Assembly: GCA_028291285.1 (NCBI GenBank)
Contig: JAQGIJ010000131.1
Span: 1-9,019 of the forward strand
DNA: 9,019 nucleotides
Reading direction: 5' to 3'
From: Phenylobacterium sp.
GTDB taxonomy: Bacteria; Pseudomonadota; Alphaproteobacteria; Caulobacterales; Caulobacteraceae
Shown: piece by piece, positions 1-4,744 of the stretch
How positions within the stretch are numbered: the first letter of the stretch is position 1
Layout of the letters: each line of letters starts with the position of its first letter
The notes under the pieces: generated by a model
Told to the model about the DNA's origin: nothing
The model's input: only the letters and a program-made list of their open reading frames with translations
Databases searched by the model: none
Position numbers and translations under genes: made by a program

Positions 1-131
1 TGGCGGTCAGCGCCAACCCGGCTGTGGGCTTCGCCGCCTACTACGCCGCGGCGCGCGAGTTTCCCGGTCGCGACATCACCCTGCGGCATAAGGACCGGGT
101 CCTGAGCCGCTGGACCGGCCGGTCGCACTGA
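1..131 (+). CDS. C-terminal end of a small uncharacterised protein (5' truncated by window)
   Basis: A frame open from the left edge, with its first full codon at base 3, runs 42 codons to a TGA at 129-131. I do not recognise a family. The C-terminus resembles that of the next gene: both carry the spaced pattern E-x2-G-R-x-I-x-L-R-x4-V-L, preceded by an Ala-rich helix with aromatic residues. The next gene begins only 12 bases later on the same strand, so the two are probably co-transcribed and may be diverged tandem duplicates. High GC at third positions supports real coding. The function is unknown and the start lies outside the window. Confidence 0.6.
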   Translation, partial: AVSANPAVGFAAYYAAAREFPGRDITLRHKDRVLSRWTGRSH

Positions 132-143
132 GCGGCCGGGCGG

Positions 144-386
144 ATGATCCGCGGCAGGCAACCTCTCAAAGGACCCGGCCTGGCCGGGCTGGGCCCTGCC
201 GCCACCGGTCAGCTGCCCTATGCGGTGGAGCTGTGGAACCTGCCGCGCACCGAGCCCGAGCGGATCATCGCCCGCGCCGCCAGCGCGACCCTGGCGCGCG
301 CCATCTTCGCCGCCGCCCAGAACGAACATCTCGGCCGGCGGATCGTGCTGCGCCGCGGAAGCCAGGTGCTGCAGCAGACCGAATAG
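144..386 (+). CDS. Small uncharacterised protein, 80 residues
   Basis: ATG at 144 with only a weak purine stretch (GGGCGG) ahead of it; the stop is TAG at 384-386. Residues 1-23 are Gly/Pro-rich and poorly structured, so the conserved part probably starts near residue 25 (PYAVELWNLP), but no better ATG or GTG is available in frame. The core looks like a strand (25-33), an Ala-rich helix (40-60), then a strand-turn-strand ending (64-78). The ending, LGRRIVLRRGSQVL, resembles the corresponding part of the truncated gene just upstream. There are no membrane segments, signal peptide or cysteines. I do not recognise a named domain. It may be a diverged tandem copy of its neighbour. Confidence 0.6.
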   Translation: MIRGRQPLKGPGLAGLGPAATGQLPYAVELWNLPRTEPERIIARAASATLARAIFAAAQNEHLGRRIVLRRGSQVLQQTE

Positions 387-456
387 CGCAGCTTGGCGCG
401 TCGGGCGCCGGTCAGCCTCGCCACGCCGGTCGCGGCTGACGCGCCGCTGGCCGGGG

Positions 457-471
457 TTAACGGCGCTTAAC
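457..471 (+). promoter_or_regulatory. TTAAC direct repeat, possible CtrA-like site
   Basis: TTAAC occurs at 457-461 and again at 467-471, a 10-base period, in very GC-rich DNA where TTAA is rare. The Caulobacter master regulator CtrA binds TTAA-N7-TTAA; here the gap is N6, one base short. The repeat ends 9 bases before a TTGACG box, where a response regulator could contact RNA polymerase. CtrA binding is an inference and the spacing argues against it. Confidence 0.3.
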
Positions 472-480
472 ACTCGCCGC

Positions 481-508
481 TTGACGCGGGTCGGGCGCAG
501 CCTTAGGC
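481..508 (+). promoter_or_regulatory. Candidate housekeeping promoter for the HAD phosphatase gene
   Basis: TTGACGC at 481-487 matches the Caulobacter vegetative -35 box (TTGACGS) exactly. The -10 region 13 bases later (CCTTAGGC, 501-508) matches the GCTANAWC consensus poorly. A start point near 515 would give a leader of about 25 bases before the ATG at 540. Confidence 0.4.
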
Positions 509-539
509 GCAGCGGCTCATCACGAGCGCCTGCGGGTCC

Positions 540-1166
540 ATGTACAAGCTGGTCATCTTCGATTTCGACGGCACCTTGGCCGACAGCGCCCGCTGGCTGG
601 TCGGCGAGCTCAATCCCCTGGCGCGCCGGTTCGGCTTCCGCGAGGTGGGCGAGGCGGAGATCGAGCGGCTGCGCGGCTGCGACAGCCGCCAGGTGCTGGA
701 CTACCTGCGCGTGCCGGCCTGGAAGCTGCCGTTCATCGCCGGCCGGCTGCGGCGCCGGATGGCGGCCGAGGCCCAGGGCATCCCGCTGATCCCCGGGGCC
801 AAGGCGCTGCTGCGCCGGCTCGCGTGCCAGGGCGTGGTGCTGGGCGTGGTGAGCTCCAACTCCGCGGCCAACGTGCGCCGCATCCTGGGTCCGGAGGCGG
901 CGGCGCTGATCGAGCACTACGCCTGCGGCGCCTCGCTGTTCGGCAAGGCGGCCAAGTTCCGCAAGGTGGTGCGCCGCGCCCACGTGAAGCCTGCCGACAC
1001 CCTCTGCATCGGCGACGAGACGCGCGACATCGAAGCCGCCCGCGAGGCGGGCCTCGCCTGCGGCGCCGCGGCATGGGGCTACGCCACCCGCGAGATCCTC
1101 GCCGCGCGCGCGCCGACCTGGCTGTTCGAGACCCCCGACGAGGTCGCCACGCGGCTGGCGGCCTGA
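540..1166 (+). CDS. HAD-superfamily hydrolase, phosphoglycolate-phosphatase-like
   Basis: This 208-residue protein has all the haloacid-dehalogenase signatures. Motif I is FDFDGTL, with nucleophile Asp8 and acid/base Asp10. A helical C1-type cap spans about 17-80. Motif II is VVSSNS, with Ser105 as the likely phosphate ligand. The motif III lysine is Lys136 or Lys139 in FGKAAKFRK, and motif IV is GDETRD (Asp159, Asp163, magnesium ligands). Such cytosolic enzymes remove phosphate from small sugar or acid phosphates; phosphoglycolate is the usual annotation, but the substrate cannot be read from sequence. Length is normal for the family. The ribosome-binding site is weak. A DUF3297 gene follows 41 bases downstream on the same strand and could share the transcript. 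Confidence 0.93.
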   Translation: MYKLVIFDFDGTLADSARWLVGELNPLARRFGFREVGEAEIERLRGCDSRQVLDYLRVPAWKLPFIAGRLRRRMAAEAQGIPLIPGAKALLRRLACQGVVLGVVSSNSAANVRRILGPEAAALIEHYACGASLFGKAAKFRKVVRRAHVKPADTLCIGDETRDIEAAREAGLACGAAAWGYATREILAARAPTWLFETPDEVATRLAA

Positions 1167-1207
1167 CCGGCTTGATCGAGACCCCGACGCGTGAGAAGTC
1201 GGCGCTC

Positions 1208-1447
1208 ATGAGCGACACCCCGCCCGACCGCCTCTCCACCGACCCCGCGAGCCCCTACTACGACGCCGAGATGCTGGCGCGGAACGTGGGTGTGCGCTTC
1301 CGCGGCGAGGACAAGTCCAATGTCGACGAGTACTGCGTCTCGGAGGGCTGGGTGCGCCTGGCGCTGGGCGCCGCCCGCGACCGCAAGGGCAAGCCGTTGA
1401 CCATCAAGCTGACCGGGCCGGTGGAGCCCTACTTCCGCGAAGGCTGA
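1208..1447 (+). CDS. DUF3297 family protein
   Basis: This 79-residue protein has the features I associate with DUF3297 proteins of proteobacteria: an N-terminal PPDRLSTDP segment, then YYDAEML, a central VDEYCVSEGWVRL (about residues 39-51) and a C-terminal RKGKPLTIKLTGPVEPYF. The function is unknown. It is soluble, with no signal peptide or membrane segment and a single cysteine at position 43. I chose the ATG at 1208 because family members begin at this MSDTPPDRLS segment; GAGAAG at 1192-1197 can serve as ribosome-binding site. The frame is open upstream inside the HAD gene, but that part is a shadow. It lies 41 bases after the HAD gene. Confidence 0.9.
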   Translation: MSDTPPDRLSTDPASPYYDAEMLARNVGVRFRGEDKSNVDEYCVSEGWVRLALGAARDRKGKPLTIKLTGPVEPYFREG

Positions 1448-1481
1448 CGCGCGCCCACGGGTGCGCCGTTGGGTCACGCCC

Positions 1482-1509
1482 CCTGCGACTCTCCCGCTAG
1501 GGACGCAGG
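1482..1509 (+). other. GC-rich hairpin downstream of the DUF3297 gene
   Basis: CCTGCG (1482-1487) pairs with CGCAGG (1504-1509), and TCCC (1492-1495) pairs with GGGA (1500-1503) around a GCTA loop, leaving a 4-base bulge on the left arm. It sits 34 bases after the DUF3297 stop and 47 bases before the next start. No T-run follows, so it is not a classical terminator. It may end or process the upstream message. Confidence 0.3.
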
Positions 1510-1556
1510 CGCGCGGGGGATGGGATACCTCCGTCATCCAGTGGGGGATGAGATCG

Positions 1557-1769
1557 ATGTTCGACCTGACGTTGGTCGCCAAGGGCGGCTGGTGGGTGCT
1601 CGTCGACGATGAAGCAGGCGAGTTGGGGAACTTCGCCTCGCGGGCCGAAGCGCTGCGGGCGGCGGGTGACTATCAGGCCACCGTGGGGGAAGAGGTCCGC
1701 TACGTCCTCGTCCAGGAAGAGCCCGGTGAGTGGGAAGAGGCCGTCGTCGAGATGCGAAAGCTGCATTAG
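1557..1769 (+). CDS. Small DUF2188-like protein, 70 residues
   Basis: The predicted product starts MFDLTLVAKGGWWVLVDD and has a beta-beta-alpha-beta layout: two strands around the Trp pair (residues 12-18), a helix from about 28 to 40 containing EALRAAGDY, and a strand with RYVLVQ (47-52). Such small proteins are often assigned to DUF2188 or related families of unknown role; this assignment is by resemblance only. The frame is open back to 1461, but the ATG at 1557 is preferred because GGGGGATGAG lies 8-10 bases ahead of it and upstream residues look non-coding; ATG 1548 is an alternative giving 73 residues. It is soluble, acidic and lacks cysteine. A hairpin follows its stop. Confidence 0.7.
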   Translation: MFDLTLVAKGGWWVLVDDEAGELGNFASRAEALRAAGDYQATVGEEVRYVLVQEEPGEWEEAVVEMRKLH

Positions 1770-1777
1770 GCCGGCAA

Positions 1778-1813
1778 GCCCCTCCCTCGCCCTTGGGGGT
1801 GCGGGGGAGGGGC
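1778..1813. terminator. GC-rich hairpin between convergent genes
   Basis: GCCCCTCCC (1778-1786) is perfectly complementary to GGGAGGGGC (1805-1813), with a further CGC/GCG pairing inside the loop (1788-1790 with 1801-1803). It lies between the stops of the DUF2188-like gene (1769) and the pirin gene (1830), where a two-way terminator is expected. There is no T-run on either side, so termination is inferred from position and stem stability. The CCCCTCCC...GGGAGGGG design resembles palindromes scattered between genes in related genomes. Confidence 0.5.
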
Positions 1814-1829
1814 GTCCCGAACAGCGGCG

Positions 1830-2528
1830 CTAGGCGGCGTCGACCAGCACCACCTCGGCGTCTTCCAGGGCGGTGACGCGCAGCACCGGCTCGTCGCGCA
1901 CCGCCGCGCCGTCGCGGGCCTCCAGGCGCACGCCGTTCACCTCCACCGTTCCCGCGGCCGGGACGAGATAGCCATGGCGGCCCTCGCCCAGGACATATTC
2001 CGCCGTCTCGCCGGCCTTCAGCGTGGCCCCGACGACGCGTGCGTCGGTGCGGATCGGCAGCGCCTCGTCGTCGCCCGGCAGGCCGGAGGCCAGGGTGACG
2101 AAGCGGCCGGCGCGGTCGGCCTTGGGGAAGGGCCGGGCGCCCCAGGTCGGCTCGCCGCCCCGCCGGTCGGGCTGGATCCAGATTTGGAAGATGCGGCTCA
2201 CGTCCGGCTCGAGGTTGTACTCGGCGTGGCGGATGCCCGTCCCCGCGCTCATCACCTGGACGTCGCCGGCCTCGGTGCGGCCCTCGTTGCCCAGGCTGTC
2301 CTTATGGGAGATCGCGCCCTGCCGCACATAGGTGATGATCTCCATGTCGGCGTGCGGATGCGACGGGAAGCCGGAGGCCGGCGCGATCTCGTCGTCGTTC
2401 CAGACGCGGAGCGCCCCCCAGCCCATCTTCTTGGGGTCGTAGTAGTCGGCGAAGGAGAAGTGGTGGCGGGCCTTGAGCCAGCCGTGGTCGGCGCCGCCGA
2501 GCGCGGCGAAGGGCCGTTTGTCGATCAT
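1830..2528 (-). CDS. Pirin family protein (cupin, quercetinase-like)
   Basis: This 232-residue protein is a bicupin of the pirin/YhhW type. The N-terminal cupin holds HPHADMEIITYV and a second motif, GTGIRHAEYN, giving the metal ligands His57, His59, His101 and Glu103, the same four positions known in E. coli YhhW, which oxidises quercetin. The start GWLKARHHFSFADYYDP is also typical. The C-terminal cupin (about 135-230) is degenerate, as usual in pirins. It is cytosolic. Bacterial pirins are linked to redox or stress functions, but the natural substrate is generally unknown. The ATG at 2528 has AAGGAT six bases upstream (2534-2539). The gene stands alone, convergent with the DUF2188-like gene and divergent from the small gene at 2758. 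Confidence 0.95.
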   Translation of the reverse strand: MIDKRPFAALGGADHGWLKARHHFSFADYYDPKKMGWGALRVWNDDEIAPASGFPSHPHADMEIITYVRQGAISHKDSLGNEGRTEAGDVQVMSAGTGIRHAEYNLEPDVSRIFQIWIQPDRRGGEPTWGARPFPKADRAGRFVTLASGLPGDDEALPIRTDARVVGATLKAGETAEYVLGEGRHGYLVPAAGTVEVNGVRLEARDGAAVRDEPVLRVTALEDAEVVLVDAA

Positions 2529-2545
2529 CGCTCGATCCTTTGCTG

Positions 2546-2562
2546 AGCGCCGCGACGGCGCT
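2546..2562 (-). other. Inverted repeat in the pirin leader
   Basis: AGCGCCG (2546-2552) and CGGCGCT (2556-2562) form a perfect 7-bp stem with a CGA loop, ending 6 bases before the ribosome-binding site AAGGAT of pirin as transcribed. With the candidate promoter just upstream, the hairpin would lie near the 5' end of the message. It could stabilise the RNA, or be a protein operator in DNA. Which is not known. Confidence 0.4.
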
Positions 2563-2573
2563 GTTCAAGGCTC

Positions 2574-2601
2574 AAGATAGGCGCTGCCGCCGGGGCGAAA
2601 A
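2574..2601 (-). promoter_or_regulatory. Candidate promoter for pirin
   Basis: Read on the - strand, TTTTCGC (2601-2595) and CCTATCTT (2581-2574) are separated by 13 bases. This partly matches the Caulobacter vegetative pattern TTGACGS-N10-14-GCTANAWC (5 of 7 and about 4 of 7 positions). The implied start near 2567 gives a leader of about 40 bases. The match is weak. Confidence 0.28.
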
Positions 2602-2757
2602 TGGCTGCGCCCGCAGAAGATTGTTTCCGGATCGGAGATGATGGCCGTCGCTGGACCCTGCGCGCTTCCGCCGCACTCTCACGGCTACGCGCGAATGTTG
2701 CGTTAAGAGTTCCGGGCCTATCGCATCGGTTGCAATTTTTGGGGGCCGGTAGGTTCG

Positions 2758-2931
2758 ATGTACGAAGTGGTTGAGGCGGCCGGAGAGTGGATCGTCCGGT
2801 GCAGCGGGCAGGAGGTTGCGCGCTACGAGGCCCAGGCCACCGCCCTGCAGGCCATCGCCGAATGCATGCGCAAGGAGCGCACGGGCGACGCCCCGGTCTC
2901 CTTCGCGATGCGATTCCAGAGCCGCCCCTGA
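2758..2931 (+). CDS. Small uncharacterised protein, 57 residues
   Basis: ATG at 2758 begins MYEVVEAAGEWIVRCSGQEV and ends in FQSRP at TGA 2929-2931. The layout is two short strands around GEWIV (residues 9-13), a helix containing ATALQAIAECMRKE (27-40) and a final strand (47-53). This resembles the 70-residue protein at 1557: both start with a strand, have Gly-x-Trp-x-Val, then an Ala/Leu-rich helix and a last strand. It may be a shorter relative of DUF2188 proteins. Cysteines at 15 and 36 could be reactive; no signal or membrane segment is present. AGG at 2751-2753 is a poor ribosome-binding site. Its stop codon lies in an 18-bp palindrome shared with the convergent gene. The 229 bases before it hold the pirin promoter and nothing else I can name. 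Confidence 0.6.
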   Translation: MYEVVEAAGEWIVRCSGQEVARYEAQATALQAIAECMRKERTGDAPVSFAMRFQSRP

Positions 2932-2945
2932 GCCGGCCGGCTCAG
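2928..2945. terminator. 18-bp perfect palindrome containing both convergent stop codons
   Basis: CTGAGCCGGCCGGCTCAG is identical on both strands. The TGA of the + gene (2929-2931) and the TGA of the - gene (2944-2942) occupy mirror positions in the two arms. As RNA each strand could fold a 7-bp stem with a 4-base loop. No T-run follows on either side. A compact two-way terminator or RNA-end structure is the simplest reading; a protein-binding site is possible. Confidence 0.45.
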
Positions 2946-3226
2946 ACCCGCATCTCGAAATAGGCGATCCCGCTGCCGGCCGAATGGCCCAGCATGGTGA
3001 TCCGGAACTGCGCGCCCGTCTGCAGGGTGAGCACGCCCTCGCCCTCCCGGAACGCCTGCTCGGCGATCTCCGGGCTGGCGCTGATCGAGCCGCGCAGCCG
3101 CGCCGGTCCCGACCTCAGCGTCGATGGCTCGCCCTGGATCTCGTAGCTTACCTGGCCGACGAAGCCGCGGTAGCGCAGCTCGCCCTCGCCGGGGCATGCG
3201 GGCAGTTTCTTGCGGACGTGCGCCAT
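2942..3226 (-). CDS. Uncharacterised protein, 94 residues
   Basis: The product starts MAHVRKKLPACPGEGELRYR and ends GSGIAYFEMRV. I do not recognise a family. It appears rich in beta strands: YRGFVGQVSYEI (19-30), ARLRGSISA (42-50), GVLTLQT (64-70), FRITMLG (74-80) and IAYFEMRV (87-94), with one short helix (53-60). There is a single cysteine at 11 and no signal or membrane segment, so it is probably cytosolic. I chose the ATG at 3226 because GGAGG (3235-3231) precedes it, though the 4-base spacing is short; the frame is open to 3289, but the extra residues look random. It is divergent from the Crp/Fnr regulator, which could control it, and convergent with the 57-residue gene. Confidence 0.75.
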   Translation of the reverse strand: MAHVRKKLPACPGEGELRYRGFVGQVSYEIQGEPSTLRSGPARLRGSISASPEIAEQAFREGEGVLTLQTGAQFRITMLGHSAGSGIAYFEMRV

Positions 3227-3330
3227 CGGGCCTCCATGTCGGGTGGGACTGCATAACGGCCAAGGCGCAGGATCGATCCCGGGCAGCACGCAATCCGTTC
3301 CGCCCGGCGCTCATTTTTTCGGCGGGGTAT

Positions 3331-3356
3331 AACCGGCCCGGGCGCGTCGCTGTTCC
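3331..3356 (-). promoter_or_regulatory. Possible GGAAC-type (EcfG-like) stress promoter
   Basis: On the - strand GGAAC (3356-3352) is followed after 17 bases by GGTT (3334-3331). The alphaproteobacterial general stress sigma factor EcfG/SigT recognises GGAAC-N16-17-CGTT, so the -35 is exact and the -10 differs at one base. It points to the 94-residue gene, with an implied leader of about 100 bases. A TATAAC at 3328-3333 on the + strand overlaps it and could instead serve the regulator, but has no good -35. Confidence 0.28.
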
Positions 3357-3368
3357 GACCGCAAGGCT

Positions 3369-3392
3369 CCGGCTCGCAACGCCGGCTCGAGC
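3369..3392. repeat. Direct repeat and palindrome just upstream of the Crp/Fnr gene
   Basis: CCGGCTCG occurs at 3369-3376 and 3382-3389, a 13-base period, and the second copy runs into the palindrome GCTCGAGC (3385-3392), ending 11 bases before the regulator's ATG. Another palindrome, GGATCGATCC, lies at 3270-3279 in the same divergent gap. Crp/Fnr-type dimers bind inverted repeats, so autoregulation is conceivable, but no classical TTGAT-N4-ATCAA or TGTGA-N6-TCACA site is visible. Confidence 0.25.
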
Positions 3393-3403
3393 GTTAAGCG
3401 CAT

Positions 3404-4102
3404 ATGGCCTGGGAGAACCACTTCCTCGACAGCCTGCACGCCGCCGACATGCGAGCCTTGCGGCCGCACATCACGCCGGTGAACCTGGTGCGCAACGAGC
3501 TGCTGGACGAGGCCGGCGAGCCGATCAGCTTCGTCTACTTCCCGGTGCATTCGATCCTCTCGGTGGTCACGGTGATGCGCACCGGCGCCCAGGTGGAAAG
3601 CCGTACGATCGGCCGCGAGAGCGCCTATGGCCTGCTGCACGTGCTGGGCTCGCCGATCTCCTTCGAGCGCATGATCGTGCAGGTGGGCGGAGCGGCCTGG
3701 CGCGCGCCGCTCGCCGCCATGCGCGAGGCGGCGTTCCAGAGCCAGAGCCTGGTGCAGGCCATCGTCCACCATGCGCAGGCGAGCATGGTGCAGTCGGCGC
3801 AGAACATCGCCTGCAACAGCCTGCACGCCGCCGAACAGCGGCTCTGCCGCTGGCTGCTGCTCACCCAGGACCGGCTGGGCTCGAACGTGCTGCCGCTGAC
3901 CCAGGAGCATCTCTCGATCATGCTGGGGGTGCAGCGCACAACCGTCACGGCGATCGCCTCTCAGCTGCAGGAGCGCGGCGCGATCTCCTACGTCCGCGGC
4001 AAGATCACCGTGCTCGACCGCGGCCTCGTCGAGCGCGGCGCCTGCGAGTGCTACGAGGCGATCCAGGAGGGCGCTGCGGCGCTGACCGGACCCCCGCCCT
4101 GA
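3404..4102 (+). CDS. Crp/Fnr family transcriptional regulator
   Basis: This 232-residue protein has a cyclic-nucleotide-binding-like beta roll (about 15-125), with YFPVHSILSVVTVM and TIGRESAYGLLHVLG. A dimerisation helix follows (about 125-155, including CNSLHAAEQRLCRWLL), then a winged helix-turn-helix (162-200) with LTQEHLSIMLGVQRTTVT, where the recognition helix is near 176-188. N-terminal iron-sulfur cysteines of Fnr are absent, and the GE...R motif for cAMP is not evident, so the signal is unknown. Similar Crp-like regulators are numerous in Rhizobiales and Caulobacterales. ATG 3404 is the earliest start possible because an in-frame TAA lies at 3395-3397; there is no clear ribosome-binding site, so a leaderless or weakly translated message is possible. 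Targets may be its neighbours or remote genes. Confidence 0.92.
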   Translation: MAWENHFLDSLHAADMRALRPHITPVNLVRNELLDEAGEPISFVYFPVHSILSVVTVMRTGAQVESRTIGRESAYGLLHVLGSPISFERMIVQVGGAAWRAPLAAMREAAFQSQSLVQAIVHHAQASMVQSAQNIACNSLHAAEQRLCRWLLLTQDRLGSNVLPLTQEHLSIMLGVQRTTVTAIASQLQERGAISYVRGKITVLDRGLVERGACECYEAIQEGAAALTGPPP

Positions 4103-4128
4103 GCGGGCGGTTCGCAAACAGCAAGCCC

Positions 4129-4155
4129 GGGAACATATTCGCCGTGCAGCGGCTT
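4129..4155 (+). promoter_or_regulatory. Possible GGAAC-type promoter for the membrane protein/dehydrogenase operon
   Basis: GGGAAC (4129-4134) is followed after 17 bases by GCTT (4152-4155). The -35 matches the EcfG-type stress promoter exactly; the -10 matches only half of CGTT. A start near 4162 would leave a leader of about 28 bases. This is weak evidence, but it lies in the right place in an 87-base gap. Confidence 0.28.
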
Positions 4156-4189
4156 CGATGAGCCTGTCTGAGATGACGGGAGCATCGAC

Positions 4190-4732
4190 ATGACCCTAGC
4201 CGAAAGCCAGACCTCCAAGCCGAACGGCCAGGGGCTATTGGCGAACATGCGGCTGCCGAGCCGCGAGACCCTGCAGAATCTCGCCCGCTCGCCGAAGGTG
4301 AGCCTGCCCTTGGGCAAGAAGCGGATCCAGCTCGCCACCGACCGCGTGCGCGCGGCGCCGGCGGTCACCCCCACGCTATCGGGCATGATCGGCATGACGG
4401 CGCTGAGCCTGGGCGTCGCCGGCCTGTTCTTCCCGAAGGCCGTGGCCCGCAGCCTCGGCATCACCGCGCCGGCGCCAGTGGTGCAGAGCGTCTTCGGCCT
4501 GCGCGAGCTGTGGAGCGGCTATAGCCTGGTGGGCGATCCCACCCGGACCGACGTTCTGTGGGCGCGCGTCGCCGGCGACGTCTTCGACATCGCCGCCCTA
4601 AGGGTGCTGGACCGGCCCGCCAACCTCAAGCGCGGCAATGCGCGTCTGGCGCTGGGCTTCGTGCTCGCCGTCACCGCCCTCGACGTCGTCACCGCGGTGC
4701 GCATGAGCACCGTCAAGCGCAACTGCGAATAA
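4190..4732 (+). CDS. Small integral membrane protein (resembles the membrane part of cyclase/dehydrase-annotated proteins)
   Basis: This 180-residue protein has a polar N-terminus (1-60) followed by about four hydrophobic segments: 64-82 (MIGMTALSLGVAGLFF), 97-115, 122-138 (around LWARVAGDVFDIAAL) and 152-171. The pattern LG-x4-FFPKAVARSLG, then FGLRELWSG, then WARVAGD-x2-D is known to me from small membrane proteins and from the membrane half of proteins annotated cyclase/dehydrase, often beside zinc-dependent alcohol dehydrogenases. No SRPBCC/cyclase domain is present. Its function is unknown. GGGAG near 4175-4180 serves the ATG at 4190. Its TAA overlaps the AAGGA ribosome-binding site of the dehydrogenase, 12 bases apart, which suggests a translationally coupled pair. 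Confidence 0.8.
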   Translation: MTLAESQTSKPNGQGLLANMRLPSRETLQNLARSPKVSLPLGKKRIQLATDRVRAAPAVTPTLSGMIGMTALSLGVAGLFFPKAVARSLGITAPAPVVQSVFGLRELWSGYSLVGDPTRTDVLWARVAGDVFDIAALRVLDRPANLKRGNARLALGFVLAVTALDVVTAVRMSTVKRNCE

Positions 4733-4744
4733 GGAACCGGCCCG

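Noticed and set aside
220..1447. Alternative frames across the small protein and HAD genes (220-789 +, 733-1239 -, 824-1207 +)
   Set aside because: Arg/Ala/Pro-rich shadows; only the last part of the third frame (from 1208) is a real gene, DUF3297.
1974..2546. 190-codon + frame antisense to pirin
   Set aside because: Shadow of the pirin gene; it has no motif, and pirin has all four metal ligands in the opposite frame.
2698..2724. TTGCGTT followed by CCTATCGC as a promoter for the 57-residue gene
   Set aside because: Only 3 of 7 bases match the -35 consensus and the -10 is partial, too weak to list.
3124..4161. Overlapping frames over the Crp/Fnr gene: 345 codons on + (3124-4161) and 268 codons on - (3311-4117)
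   Set aside because: They overlap a well-supported regulator and the 94-residue gene, have low-complexity composition and carry no recognisable motif.
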